Program-made: the position numbers and the translations under genes | Shown: positions 8,783-17,452 of the stretch, piece by piece | How the letters are laid out: each line of letters begins with the position of its first letter | Numbering within the stretch: position 1 is the first letter of the stretch | Assembly: GCF_010726645.1 (NCBI RefSeq) | Contig: NZ_AP022563.1 | Coordinates: forward strand, 3,968,001 to 4,032,000 | Length of the DNA stretch: 64,000 bases | Origin: Mycolicibacterium duvalii | GTDB lineage: Bacteria > Actinomycetota > Actinomycetes > Mycobacteriales > Mycobacteriaceae | Direction: 5' to 3' | The notes under the pieces: generated by a model | The model's database searches: none | Seen by the model: only the letters and a program-made list of their open reading frames with translations | What the model was told of the DNA's origin: nothing

Positions 8783-9823
8783 GTGGTCCCTACGTTGTGC
8801 CGAACCCTGACCGCGGCAGCCGCGGTCGTCACCATCGCCGCGGTCCCGGGTTGTTCATCCCCGGACACGCCCGAGGACCGTCCACCGGGCGCTGATGCGG
8901 TGGTCGAGAACTGCGGTATCGAGGTGGCCGTCGACGGACCACCCGGACGGGTCTACGCCGCCTATCAGCCGGCCGTCGAGGTCGCGCACGCACTGGGCAT
9001 CAGCGACCGCCTGGTGGGCACCGCCTACCTGGACTCGCAGGTGCTGCCCGAATACGCCGCGGCCCAGCAGGAGGTGCCCTACGTGGCGCAACTGCCCAGC
9101 CGGGAGGGGCTGCTGGCGGCGCGACCGGATTTCGTGTTGTCCGGTTACAACAACTTCTTCGCCGCGGGCGACGGCGACGAGAGTGTCGGCACCCGGGCCA
9201 GCCTGTCCGCACTCGGCATCCAGTCCTGGATCCTGAGTCCGCTGTGTCCCAGCCGGGACGGGATGTCCGACGAGGCCATCGATCCGGCGTCGGTGCGCAT
9301 CGACACCATCTATCGGGACCTGCGCGACCTCGGGGAGATCTTCGACGCGCGGGAACGGGCCGGGCAGGTCATCGCCGACCAGCAGGCGCGGATCACCGCC
9401 GTCGAGGAGGCCGTGGCCGGCGCCCATCGGCCGAGGGTCGCGATCATGCTGCTCGACGACGACGGCGGCTACCGCGTCGCCGGCGGCATCGATTTCGGTA
9501 CCCAGATCATCGAGCATGCCGGTGGGGTCAACGTGTTCGCCGATCTTCAGCAGCGCCGGCATGTCGAGGTGGACATCGAGGAGATCATCCGTCGCGACCC
9601 CGACGTCATCCTGACCAGCGTCTGCTGCGATGCCTCCTTCACCGCCGAGACCGGCGCCGGGGAAGCCGCGGCGCTGGCGGCCAACCCGGCGCTGGCGGAG
9701 GTGGCGGCCGTCCGGAACAACCGGGTACACCCGTTCCTGTTCGCCGATCGGGCCGCCGGCGTCCGCGCCGCTCATTCGGTCGAGGTGGTGGCGGCGATCC
9801 TGCACCCCGACCGGGTCGACTGA
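8783..9823 (+). CDS. Periplasmic-binding lipoprotein, BtuF/FepB-like
   Basis: Substrate-capturing lipoprotein of a type II (BtuCD-like) ABC importer. A short signal sequence ends in VPGC, giving a lipidated Cys at residue 24. The rest is a Peripla_BP_2 domain of two lobes (VYAAYQPAVEVAHALGIS near the front, RPDFVLSG, and IIRRDPDVILTS in the second lobe). It is 346 residues. The family covers iron-siderophores and cobalamin, which cannot be told apart by motif alone; the cobalamin riboswitch immediately upstream argues for cobalamin or a corrinoid. Start is GTG 8783. Permease and ATPase genes follow in one operon. Confidence 0.85.
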   Translation: MVPTLCRTLTAAAAVVTIAAVPGCSSPDTPEDRPPGADAVVENCGIEVAVDGPPGRVYAAYQPAVEVAHALGISDRLVGTAYLDSQVLPEYAAAQQEVPYVAQLPSREGLLAARPDFVLSGYNNFFAAGDGDESVGTRASLSALGIQSWILSPLCPSRDGMSDEAIDPASVRIDTIYRDLRDLGEIFDARERAGQVIADQQARITAVEEAVAGAHRPRVAIMLLDDDGGYRVAGGIDFGTQIIEHAGGVNVFADLQQRRHVEVDIEEIIRRDPDVILTSVCCDASFTAETGAGEAAALAANPALAEVAAVRNNRVHPFLFADRAAGVRAAHSVEVVAAILHPDRVD

Positions 9824-9836
9824 CGACCGGCATCCC

Positions 9837-10907
9837 GTGTCCGCAGCGCTGACCCACTCCACGGCACCTCCCAACCGCCGGATTCCCGCGAGTCGCCGAC
9901 AACTGTTGCGCGGCAAGCCCATCCGGGTTTTGGGACTCGTCGTCGCCGCAGTCGGCCTGGCCGCCGCCGTGCTGGCGTCGGCCCTGGTCGGCAACTACGC
10001 GATCGGCGTCGACGACGTCCTGGCCGCGGTGTCGGGCCCTGCCGACACCGACACCGAGCGCATCGTCCGCCACGTCCGGATCCCGCGCACCGTCGCGGGT
10101 CTGCTGGCCGGGGCGGCGCTGGGCATCGCCGGGGTCGTCATGCAGGGCATCACGCGAAACCCGTTGGCCGGACCGGGGATTCTGGGAATCAACTCCGGTG
10201 CGGCACTGGCGGTGGTGATCGCGATGACGGTGTTTGGTGTGACGACGGCGAGCGGCTACGTGTGGTTCGCGTTCGCGGGCGCGGCGATCGCCGCGGTGTT
10301 CGTCTACTCGCTCGGCTCGCTCGGGTTCGGCGGGGCCACCCCGGTGAAGCTGGCGCTGGCCGGAGCGGCGTTCACGGCGCTGGTCAGTGCGCTCACCACG
10401 GCGATCACGCTGCTCGATGTCACCACGCTCAACGACTTCCGGTTCTGGGTGGTCGGATCGTTGACCCGCGCCGACGGTGCGTCCTTGGCCGCAGTGGCAC
10501 CGTTCATCGGGGCCGGCGCCGTCGCCGCGTTCGCGACCAGCCGCACCCTGAACGTCGTCGCCCTCGGCGAGGACATGGCCCGCAGCCTGGGCACGACGTT
10601 GTGGTCGGCGCGCGTGCTGGCCGCGCTGGCGGTCGTACTACTGGCGGGCGGTGCCACCGCGATCGCCGGGCCCATCGCTTTCATCGGTCTGGTGGTGCCG
10701 CACATCGCCCGGCTGATCACCGGACCGGACTACCGGTGGATCATGGCGTGGACGGTCCTGCTGGCGCCGACGCTACTGTTGGCCGCCGACGTCCTGGGCC
10801 GGATCCTGGTGTCGCCGCAGACACTTCAGGTCGGCATCATCACCGGTCTGGCCGGTGCACCGTTCTTCCTCTATCTGGTGCGCAACCGGAAGGTGTCGGG
10901 CCTGTGA
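9837..10907 (+). CDS. BtuC/FecCD-type ABC importer permease 1
   Basis: Integral membrane subunit of the importer, 356 residues with about nine or ten hydrophobic segments. The FecCD signatures are present: RIPRTVAGLLAGAALGIAG, then RNPLAGPGILGINSGAAL, and in the second half GEDMARSLG with GPIAFIGLVVPHIAR, the loop that contacts the ATPase. Start GTG 9837, 14 bases after the binding-protein stop; the reading frame is open further upstream but that part is a shadow of the previous gene. It would form a heterodimer with the next gene product. Confidence 0.9.
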   Translation: MSAALTHSTAPPNRRIPASRRQLLRGKPIRVLGLVVAAVGLAAAVLASALVGNYAIGVDDVLAAVSGPADTDTERIVRHVRIPRTVAGLLAGAALGIAGVVMQGITRNPLAGPGILGINSGAALAVVIAMTVFGVTTASGYVWFAFAGAAIAAVFVYSLGSLGFGGATPVKLALAGAAFTALVSALTTAITLLDVTTLNDFRFWVVGSLTRADGASLAAVAPFIGAGAVAAFATSRTLNVVALGEDMARSLGTTLWSARVLAALAVVLLAGGATAIAGPIAFIGLVVPHIARLITGPDYRWIMAWTVLLAPTLLLAADVLGRILVSPQTLQVGIITGLAGAPFFLYLVRNRKVSGL

Positions 10908-11947
10908 GCGCGGACGCCGTCGTCCTCGCCGCCGGTGGCGGGCGGCTGGCGGTCCGGGTCAGCCGCCGCGCCACGCTGATCACGGTGATCGGCTGGGCCG
11001 CTGCGCTTTCCGTGGCGACCGCGTCGTTGACGCTCGGGGAGTTCCCGATCACGGTGTCCGAGGTGTTCGACGTGCTCGCAGGCGGTGGCAGCCTCATCGA
11101 CCGGGACGTCGTCCTCGGCGACCGCCTGCCGCGGGCACTGACCGGTCTCGGCGTAGGTGCCGCGTTCGCGCTGTCCGGGGCGATCCTGCAACGCATTGCG
11201 CGTAACCCACTGGTCAGTCCCGACGTCATCGGGATCAACTCCGGTGCCGCGCTGGGCGCGTTGTTCGTCCTGACCGTGATCGGCGGCAGCGGCGCGCTGC
11301 TCGTCGCCAGCGCGCTGGCCGGGGCGCTGCTCACCGCGGCCGCCATCCTGCTGATCACCTACAGACGAGGTCTATACGGGTTCCGTCTGGTCCTGGTGGG
11401 CATCGGCGTGGCTGCGATGCTGACCTCGGGCATCTCCTACCTGCTGACCCGCGCCGACCTGCACGAGGCGATGAGCGCCGCGGCGTGGCTGACCGGCAGC
11501 CTGTCCAACCGCGACAGCCTGCATGTCGCCGTCGTCGGCGCGGCGCTGGGGATCGCCGTGCCGATCCTGGCCGTGCTGGCCCGACAGCTGCGGCTGCTCG
11601 AGCTCGGCGACGACCTCGCCACCTCCCTGGGCAGCCGTCAGCGTCATCGGGTTGCCCTGGTGCTGGTGGCCGTGGCCCTCGCGGCAATGGCGACCGCCGC
11701 AGCCGGCCCGATCGGGTTCGTCGCGCTCGTCGCCCCGCAGATCGCGCGGCGGCTGCTGGCCGAACGGCACACGGGTCTGGGACCGGCCGCGGCGATCGGG
11801 GCACTGCTGGTCGTCGGCGCCGACCTCGCGGCCCGGCTGCTGTTCGCGCCCGTCGGCATGCCGGTCGGCGTGGTCACCGCCGTCCTGGGCGCTCCTGTCC
11901 TGCTGTTCCTGCTTGCCCGCGCCCACCGGATCGGAAGTGCCGGATGA
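10904..11947 (+). CDS. BtuC/FecCD-type ABC importer permease 2
   Basis: Second membrane subunit, 347 residues. It has the same landmarks as permease 1: RLPRALTGLGVGAAFALSGAILQ, RNPLVSPDVIGINSGAALG, GDDLATSLGSR and GPIGFVALVAPQIAR. Start GTG 10904 overlaps the previous stop as GTGA, so the two are translationally coupled. Two different permeases with one ATPase is more typical of Fep/Fec-type siderophore importers than of BtuCD, which uses a BtuC homodimer. Confidence 0.9.
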   Translation: MSADAVVLAAGGGRLAVRVSRRATLITVIGWAAALSVATASLTLGEFPITVSEVFDVLAGGGSLIDRDVVLGDRLPRALTGLGVGAAFALSGAILQRIARNPLVSPDVIGINSGAALGALFVLTVIGGSGALLVASALAGALLTAAAILLITYRRGLYGFRLVLVGIGVAAMLTSGISYLLTRADLHEAMSAAAWLTGSLSNRDSLHVAVVGAALGIAVPILAVLARQLRLLELGDDLATSLGSRQRHRVALVLVAVALAAMATAAAGPIGFVALVAPQIARRLLAERHTGLGPAAAIGALLVVGADLAARLLFAPVGMPVGVVTAVLGAPVLLFLLARAHRIGSAG

Positions 11948-12756
11948 ATCACGACGCCCCCACCAGCCTCACTGCGCACCGGCTGCGCCTCGGCTACGCC
12001 GGCCGCACCGTCATCGAGGCGGCCAGTACGGCGCTGCCCGCGGGCAAGATCACCGCGATCATCGGTCCCAACGGGTGCGGCAAGTCGACGCTGCTGCGCG
12101 GCCTGGCCCGCCTGCTGACCCCGACGCGCGGTGTCGTGCACCTCGACGGCCGCGATCTGGCCACCATCCCGAGCCGGGTGCTGGCGACGAAAGTCGGTCT
12201 ACTGCCCCAGCAGCCGGCCGCGCCGGACGGCATCACCGTGGCCGACCTGATCGGCCGTGGTCGCCACCCCCATCAGCGCTGGTTCCGCCAGTGGAGCGCC
12301 GCCGACGACGAAGCCGTCACCCGCGCCATGCGATCCACCGGACTGACCGACCTCGCCGAAACCCCGATCGACGAACTCTCCGGCGGTCAGCGTCAACGCG
12401 TGTGGATCGCGCTCGCCTTGGCACAGGACCCCGACGTCATGCTGCTCGACGAGCCGACCACCTACCTGGACCTGGCGCACCAACTCGATGTGCTCGGCCT
12501 GCTCGGCGAGATCAACCGGGCGCACCGGCGCACCGTGGTCCTGGTGCTGCACGACCTCAACATGGCCGCCCGCTACGCCCACCATCTGATCGCCGTGCGC
12601 GACGGCCGGATCGCGGCTCAGGGGCCGCCGGAGGAGATCATCACCGCTGCGATGGTCCGCGACGTCTTCGGTGTCGAGGCCACCGTGATCACCGATCCGA
12701 CCACCGGTACCCCACTGGTACTGCCCCATCCACGGGTCACCGCAGCAGGGCGATGA
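11944..12756 (+). CDS. BtuD/FepC-type ABC importer ATPase
   Basis: Nucleotide-binding subunit, 270 residues. Walker A is GPNGCGKST, the Q-loop LLPQQP, the signature motif LSGGQRQR, Walker B DPDVMLLDEPTTYLD and the switch His in VLHDLN. Start ATG 11944 overlaps the preceding stop (ATGA). It completes a four-gene importer behind cobalamin riboswitch 2. The last 20 bases overlap the convergent LLM gene. Confidence 0.93.
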   Translation: MNHDAPTSLTAHRLRLGYAGRTVIEAASTALPAGKITAIIGPNGCGKSTLLRGLARLLTPTRGVVHLDGRDLATIPSRVLATKVGLLPQQPAAPDGITVADLIGRGRHPHQRWFRQWSAADDEAVTRAMRSTGLTDLAETPIDELSGGQRQRVWIALALAQDPDVMLLDEPTTYLDLAHQLDVLGLLGEINRAHRRTVVLVLHDLNMAARYAHHLIAVRDGRIAAQGPPEEIITAAMVRDVFGVEATVITDPTTGTPLVLPHPRVTAAGR

Positions 12757-13699
12757 CCTCGCGGATGTCCGGCAGCGCCGAGGGCCGCCCCGGCAGCTCG
12801 TCGAAAACCGTCCAGTAGCTGATCCCGAACTCGCGCTGCCGGGCGCTGAGCTGCTCGGCCATCTGCTCGTGGGTGCCGAGCAGCACGAACGGCGAGCCCA
12901 GCAGCGCGTCGGGGTCTGCGCCCAGCGCCGAGCCCAACTCGGCCGCGGCGCCGCGCCGGTCGGCCGTGACGACGACGGCCTGGATCAGCGCGTTGAGTTC
13001 GATCTGCTCGAACCGTTCCCCCGCTGCGTCAGCGACGACGGCGATGCGGTCGGCCAGGCCGGCGCCGTCGAAATGACTGAGCCGCACCAGGGTGGCGTCG
13101 CGGTTGTGGGAGATGCCGGCGAATCCTGCGATGTCGGCGACACGGCCGGCGAGCTGCAGCACCCGGGTGCCGTTGCCGCCGACGAGGATCGGCACCCGGT
13201 GCGGCGGCGGCGCCACGATCTGACCGGCACCGGTGTGAACGCGGTAGTGCGCGCCGTCGACGTCGACTGCCTGGCCGTCGAGCAGCGCCCGGATGATCGG
13301 CACCGCCTCCTCCAGGCGCGCCACCCGCGTCCGCCCGTCGTCGAAGATCAGGCCCACCGCGTCGTACTCGGACTTCATGTGTCCGGCGCCGATGCCGAGC
13401 TCAAAGCGCCCGTCGGACAGCGTGGCGATCCCCGCTGCCTCCCGCGCCGTCTCGACAGGATGCCGGAAGTCGTTGTTGAGCACCAGAGTTCCGACGTGGA
13501 GTCGGGTGGTGGCCGCTGCGGCGGCGGTTGCCGCGCTGATCGGCGCGACCATCGGCATGAGATGGTCGGCGAAGGTCAGCACGTCGATGCCCGCGGCTTG
13601 CACTGCCTCGACGAAGGCCCGGGCCTGTGTCCTGGCGCGGGGAAGCGCAGTGGTCAGCCCGAACCGCATCGGCCGGGTGGCGTGCGCGTCGGTGCTCAC
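12737..13699 (-). CDS. LLM-class F420-dependent oxidoreductase
   Basis: Luciferase-like monooxygenase-fold enzyme of 320 residues that probably uses F420 or flavin. Family landmarks are FGLTTALPRA at the N-terminus, DVLTFADHL, TRLHVGTLVLNNDFRHPVETAREAA, LSDGRFELGIGAGHMKSEY and PILVGGNG. The length and order fit the TIGR03621-like actinobacterial group. Substrate is unknown. Translation begins at GTG 13699, seven bases after a TAGCGT -10 box, so the mRNA is probably leaderless. Confidence 0.88.
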   Translation of the reverse strand: MSTDAHATRPMRFGLTTALPRARTQARAFVEAVQAAGIDVLTFADHLMPMVAPISAATAAAAATTRLHVGTLVLNNDFRHPVETAREAAGIATLSDGRFELGIGAGHMKSEYDAVGLIFDDGRTRVARLEEAVPIIRALLDGQAVDVDGAHYRVHTGAGQIVAPPPHRVPILVGGNGTRVLQLAGRVADIAGFAGISHNRDATLVRLSHFDGAGLADRIAVVADAAGERFEQIELNALIQAVVVTADRRGAAAELGSALGADPDALLGSPFVLLGTHEQMAEQLSARQREFGISYWTVFDELPGRPSALPDIREVIALLR

Positions 13700-13706
13700 C
13701 GGTGTG

Positions 13707-13712
13707 ACGCTA
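13707..13712 (-). promoter_or_regulatory. -10 box for leaderless LLM oxidoreductase mRNA
   Basis: TAGCGT on the minus strand, 7 bases before GTG 13699. The box overlaps the stop codon region of the upstream HAD gene, so the LLM gene has its own promoter as well as possible read-through. Confidence 0.55.
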
Positions 13713-14525
13713 CAGCCCGAGCAATCCCGGCAGGTCGGCGACGGAGTCGATGACGTGGTTGGGCTGCATCGCGAATTCGTCTGCCGCCCAACGATCGAGC
13801 GTGTCCTGACGGAACTTGCCGGTGCGCACCAGCACTCCGGTCATTCCGACCACCTGAGCGGCGAGCACGTCGTTGTTCAGGTCGTCACCGATCATGTACA
13901 TCTCGTCGGGTTCCACCCCGAGGCGCCCGGCTGCGGCCAGGAAGCCTTCGGGTGCCGGCTTGCCGACGGCGGTCGCCTTACGCCCTGAGGTCTCCTCCAT
14001 GCCGATCAGATACATGCCGGTGTCGATGCGCAGCCCGTCGACCGTGGTCCAGGCGGTGCTGCGGTGCATCGCGACCACCGGAACCCCTTGAGCCATCCAG
14101 TCATACACCCACGACAGGGCCAGATGGCTGAACTCCGGACCGGCACCGCCGAGCAGCACCACATCGGGTGTCGCCGGGGCGCGGGGTCCGCTGAACTCGC
14201 CGGAGTAGACGATGTCGACCCCGGGCATGTCCTCGGCGATCTGGCCGCTGTTGACCAGGAAGCAGCGGGCGCCCGGGTAGCGGGTGCGGACGTATTCGGC
14301 GGTCAGCACCGCCGCGGTGATGACTTCATCGGGCTGCACCGCCATGCCGGCGTCGGTCAGCAGTTCGGCGATCTGCACGCGGGTGCGGGTGGTGGTGTTG
14401 GTCAGGAAAGCGCAGGCGACTTGCTGCGCGGCCAGCCTCTGCAGCGTCTCGGCTGCGCCGGGGATCGGCTTCCACGAGGTCACCAACACACCATCGATGT
14501 CAAAGAGCACCCCACCGACAGCCAT
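13710..14525 (-). CDS. HAD-superfamily IIA phosphatase (NagD-like)
   Basis: A Mg2+-dependent phosphatase of the NagD/p-nitrophenylphosphatase group. The nucleophile motif DIDGVLV lies at residues 9-15, motif II FLTNTTTRTR at about 50, and motif III/IV VGKPAPEGF then MIGDDLNNDVLAAQ near the C-terminus. The C2-type cap sits in the middle. 271 residues. Start ATG 14525, six bases after a TATCGT -10 box; the ORF's in-frame upstream ATG at 14546 would precede that promoter. Physiological substrate is not predictable. Confidence 0.9.
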   Translation of the reverse strand: MAVGGVLFDIDGVLVTSWKPIPGAAETLQRLAAQQVACAFLTNTTTRTRVQIAELLTDAGMAVQPDEVITAAVLTAEYVRTRYPGARCFLVNSGQIAEDMPGVDIVYSGEFSGPRAPATPDVVLLGGAGPEFSHLALSWVYDWMAQGVPVVAMHRSTAWTTVDGLRIDTGMYLIGMEETSGRKATAVGKPAPEGFLAAAGRLGVEPDEMYMIGDDLNNDVLAAQVVGMTGVLVRTGKFRQDTLDRWAADEFAMQPNHVIDSVADLPGLLGL

Positions 14526-14531
14526 CCTGCG

Positions 14532-14537
14532 ACGATA
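14532..14537 (-). promoter_or_regulatory. -10 box for leaderless HAD phosphatase mRNA
   Basis: TATCGT on the minus strand, six bases before ATG 14525. Confidence 0.5.
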
Positions 14538-14573
14538 AACCGCCACCGAGCGGATGCAAGTCCAGGACGTGGC

Positions 14574-16016
14574 TCAGTCGCGCGCCCAACTGCTCGCGCT
14601 TACCCACGGTGAGACTGCCGCCGCGATCGCCCACGCCTGGTCTGCGGGCACGTCGACGACCTCGTAGCGCTTCACGCCCGCCGCGGTCGCCGCCACCAGG
14701 GTGGCCACCCCGGCCCGGCGCTGCGGCCAGGTCTGGCGCACCGTCCACGCCACGACGCCGGCGCCGACCACGCAGTCACGGCGCCGGGACAGACTGCCCG
14801 CGCGGGTGGCCAGCCAGCCGTTGCCGACCCGGTGGCCGAGCGCCCGGGAGCGGTCGGCGGCCAGCCCCGCCGCGGCGAGCGCGAGCACTCCGACGACGAC
14901 CCATGCCCACCCGGGCACCGTCGCGGCGAACGCGGTGACACCCAGAGCCAGCGCCGCGGTGACCGGCAGCGCCATCGCGCGGATCCAGCGCCGCCGGACG
15001 GCGGCCGGACCGTGCGGGCGCAGCGGACCGTCGACGAGGTCCGGCTGGCCGATCAGGTCCTGCAACACGGTGGTGGCGGTGACGCGCGGACACGGTGGAA
15101 GCAACTGCGAGGCCTCCCCCACCCCGGACACCCCCGTCATCACCGCGTCCAACCGCATACCGCCGAAAAGCCGCACCAGCAGAGGTTCCCGCAGAGTGCC
15201 GCCGCGCAACCGGCGCATGTCGAAGGTGTGTTCTCGGATTCGCACCAATCCGTGCGACAGGTGCAGGATGTCGGCGTCGCGTCGCAACACCAGGTTCGCG
15301 TAGGTCAACAACGACTGCGTCACCGACAGCGCCACCGACGCCAGCACCAGCGCGATCGCGACCGCCGCCACCACCGCGGGCACACCGAATGTGTCCACCA
15401 CCCCGGCGCCGGCGCGCGCCCACGGTGAATCCTCCACGGCGCGAAGCAGACCGGCTTGCGTCAGCACGCCGGCAGCCGCCGCGATGGTGACCACACCGGC
15501 GAAGGTCAGCGGGCTGTACCGCAGCCACGACGGCTGCCAGCGGGCCAGCACCCGCCCCGGCGTGGAGGTCGCCGCCGGCACCAACGACTCGGCCAACAAG
15601 GTCGCTCGCAGCCGCGGCACCTCGGCGGCCGGCACCGCGTCGAGCGCGAACGCCGTCTCGGTGCTGGCCTGTTGACCGGTGCTGACCGTGACCACCGTGA
15701 GGCCCAGTAGTCGGTGCAGCAACCGGGCATCGGTGGATACCGAGCGAATCCTGTTGCGCGGCAGGGACACCACCTTGCGCTGCAGCACCCCCGATCGGAG
15801 CGCGACGTCATCGGCACCGATGCGGTAGGTCGTGGTGAACCACCGGGCCAGCCCGTACGCGACGATCAGGACGATCCCGAACACGGCCCACAACGGGTTC
15901 CCGGTGGCCGAGCCGAGCACGAACGAGCCGATCAGCACCGGGATCTGGCGCAGCACCTCGTGTACGGGGTGCACCAGCAGCATCCGCGGGCTCAACCGTT
16001 GCCAGTCGTCGGTCAC
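14574..16016 (-). CDS. Membrane protein with bacterial PH (bPH2, YdbT-like) domains
   Basis: A 480-residue polytopic protein of the YdbS/YdbT type. A pair of hydrophobic segments (PVLIGSFVLG... and AVFGIVLIVAYGLARW) leads into a bPH2 domain with YRIGADDVALRSGVLQRKVVSLPRNRIRSVST. Further membrane segments and additional bPH-like repeats follow (ILHLSHGLVRIREHTFDMRRLRGGTLREPL, and a third near the C-terminus). Function of this family is poorly known; it is thought to act at the membrane. Start GTG 16016 overlaps the stop of the upstream PH gene (GTGA), so the two form a coupled pair. The ORF's apparent upstream extension is a shadow of that gene. Confidence 0.85.
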   Translation of the reverse strand: MTDDWQRLSPRMLLVHPVHEVLRQIPVLIGSFVLGSATGNPLWAVFGIVLIVAYGLARWFTTTYRIGADDVALRSGVLQRKVVSLPRNRIRSVSTDARLLHRLLGLTVVTVSTGQQASTETAFALDAVPAAEVPRLRATLLAESLVPAATSTPGRVLARWQPSWLRYSPLTFAGVVTIAAAAGVLTQAGLLRAVEDSPWARAGAGVVDTFGVPAVVAAVAIALVLASVALSVTQSLLTYANLVLRRDADILHLSHGLVRIREHTFDMRRLRGGTLREPLLVRLFGGMRLDAVMTGVSGVGEASQLLPPCPRVTATTVLQDLIGQPDLVDGPLRPHGPAAVRRRWIRAMALPVTAALALGVTAFAATVPGWAWVVVGVLALAAAGLAADRSRALGHRVGNGWLATRAGSLSRRRDCVVGAGVVAWTVRQTWPQRRAGVATLVAATAAGVKRYEVVDVPADQAWAIAAAVSPWVSASSWARD

Positions 16017-16495
16017 GTCGCGTCCTCGCCGCCCAGCGCCGCGATGTCGGTCAACCGCGCCACCAGCCAGTCGGCGACGTTGCTGTCCAGCGCGACGATT
16101 CGCACCGCGCCCGCGGAGGATGCGGTCGTCACGGTCACGTTGGCCAGGCCGAACAGCCGGTCCAGCGGGCCGCGGTACGTGTCGACGGTCTGCACCCGGG
16201 AGATCGGTGCGATCCTGCGCTCCTGGACCAGCCATCCCGTCCGGGTATAGACGGCGGTGGCGTCCAGATCCCAGCGGTGCACCCGGTATCGCCACAGCGG
16301 GGCGATCACCACATTGGCCACGATGCCCAGCACCGTGGCCACCGCCGCCAGCACGTGCAGCCACACCCACCGGCCGTCGAGAGCGAACCACACCACCTGG
16401 CCGACCACGGCCAGCGCCCACGGGATCGCCGCGCCGATCGCCCAGACCAACGGTGCCTTGCGGCTGGGCGGGTGCGCCGGTTCGACCAGGTCCAT
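16013..16495 (-). CDS. Small membrane protein with one bacterial PH (bPH2) domain
   Basis: 160 residues, the YdbS-type partner of the downstream gene. Two membrane segments (about 16-38 and 45-65) are followed by a bPH2 domain, WRYRVHRWDLDATAVYTRTG then RRIAPISRVQTVDTYRGPLDRLFGLANVTVTTAS. The same tandem of a short and a long PH-domain protein occurs in Bacillus as ydbS-ydbT. Start ATG 16495; the reading frame continues far upstream but only as antisense of moeA and the dehydrogenase. It diverges from the dehydrogenase at 16535 with only 39 bases between the starts. Confidence 0.87.
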   Translation of the reverse strand: MDLVEPAHPPSRKAPLVWAIGAAIPWALAVVGQVVWFALDGRWVWLHVLAAVATVLGIVANVVIAPLWRYRVHRWDLDATAVYTRTGWLVQERRIAPISRVQTVDTYRGPLDRLFGLANVTVTTASSAGAVRIVALDSNVADWLVARLTDIAALGGEDAT

Positions 16496-16522
16496 GTGTC
16501 GAGAATGCCTGGCCGATGTCAG

Positions 16523-16528
16523 TAAGTT
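16523..16528 (+). promoter_or_regulatory. -10 box for leaderless dehydrogenase mRNA (paralogue 2)
   Basis: TAAGTT ends 6 bases before the ATG at 16535, within the 39-bp divergent gap. Confidence 0.6.
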
Positions 16529-16534
16529 GAACCC

Positions 16535-17452
16535 ATGACTCCGAAATGGACAGCTGCCGACGTTCCGGACCAGGCCGGCCGGGTGGCCGTAATCACCGGC
16601 TCCAATACCGGAATCGGCTACGAAACCGCTGCCGTGCTGGCCGCGAGGGGAGCCCGCGTGGTGGTGGCGGTGCGTGATCTTGCCAAGGGCCGAAGCGCCG
16701 ACGAGCGCATCACCCGCGCCACTCCCGGCGCCGAGGTGAGCGTGCAGGAACTCGACCTCTCGTCGCTGGACAGCGTGCGCCGCGCCGCGGACGACCTGAG
16801 AGCTGCCCATCCCCGCATCGACCTGCTGATCAACAACGGCGGCGTGATGTATCCGCCCAAGCAGGTCACCGAGGACGGCTTCGAGCTGCAGTTCGGCACC
16901 AACCATCTCGGTCATTTCGCCCTGACGGGCCTGTTGCTCGATCACCTGCTGCCGGTGGAGGGGTCCCGCGTGGTCAGCGTCGCAAGCATCGCCCACAACA
17001 TCCGGGCCGGGATCCACTTCGAGGACCTGCAGTGGGAACGCAGCTACAACCGCGTCGCCGCCTACGGGCAGTCGAAGCTGGCCAACCTGATGTTCATCTA
17101 CGAGCTGCAGCGCCGGCTCGCCGCCGCGGGGGCGAACACCATCGCGGTCGCCGCCCATCCCGGCATCTCCAACACCGAGCTGATGCGGCACATCCCCGGC
17201 ACGGGCCTGCCCGGCGTCGAGCGCCTCGTCGGGCTGGTCACCAACAGTCCGGCCGTCGGCGCGCTGGCCACGTTGCGCGCCGCCACCGACCCCGCGGTGC
17301 GGGGCGGGCAGTACTACGGGCCGTCCGGTTTCCGCGAGCTCATCGGCCATCCCGTCCTGGTCCGGTCCACCGAGCAGTCCCACGACGCGGCCACGCAGCA
17401 GCGGCTGTGGACCGTGTCGGAGGAACTCACCGGCGTCACCTACGAGATCTAG
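16535..17452 (+). CDS. Short-chain dehydrogenase/reductase (SDR), paralogue 2 (Rv0439c-like)
   Basis: NAD(P)-dependent SDR of 305 residues. TGSNTGIG binds the cofactor (about 20-27), the NNAG motif reads NNGG, VSVASIAH supplies the catalytic Ser and YGQSK the Tyr/Lys pair. It resembles retinol/protochlorophyllide-type reductases. It stands immediately before moeA, with only the stop codon between, and psd-pssA-AAA follow. That is the gene order around Rv0439c, so this copy is the better candidate for its orthologue and the copy at 2775 the extra one. Substrate unknown. Confidence 0.92.
   Translation: MTPKWTAADVPDQAGRVAVITGSNTGIGYETAAVLAARGARVVVAVRDLAKGRSADERITRATPGAEVSVQELDLSSLDSVRRAADDLRAAHPRIDLLINNGGVMYPPKQVTEDGFELQFGTNHLGHFALTGLLLDHLLPVEGSRVVSVASIAHNIRAGIHFEDLQWERSYNRVAAYGQSKLANLMFIYELQRRLAAAGANTIAVAAHPGISNTELMRHIPGTGLPGVERLVGLVTNSPAVGALATLRAATDPAVRGGQYYGPSGFRELIGHPVLVRSTEQSHDAATQQRLWTVSEELTGVTYEI

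Noticed and set aside
8783..12756. Iron-siderophore importer as the primary call
   Set aside because: Family similarity fits, but a strong cobalamin riboswitch stands directly upstream and no IdeR-type iron box was noticed; kept as the alternative.
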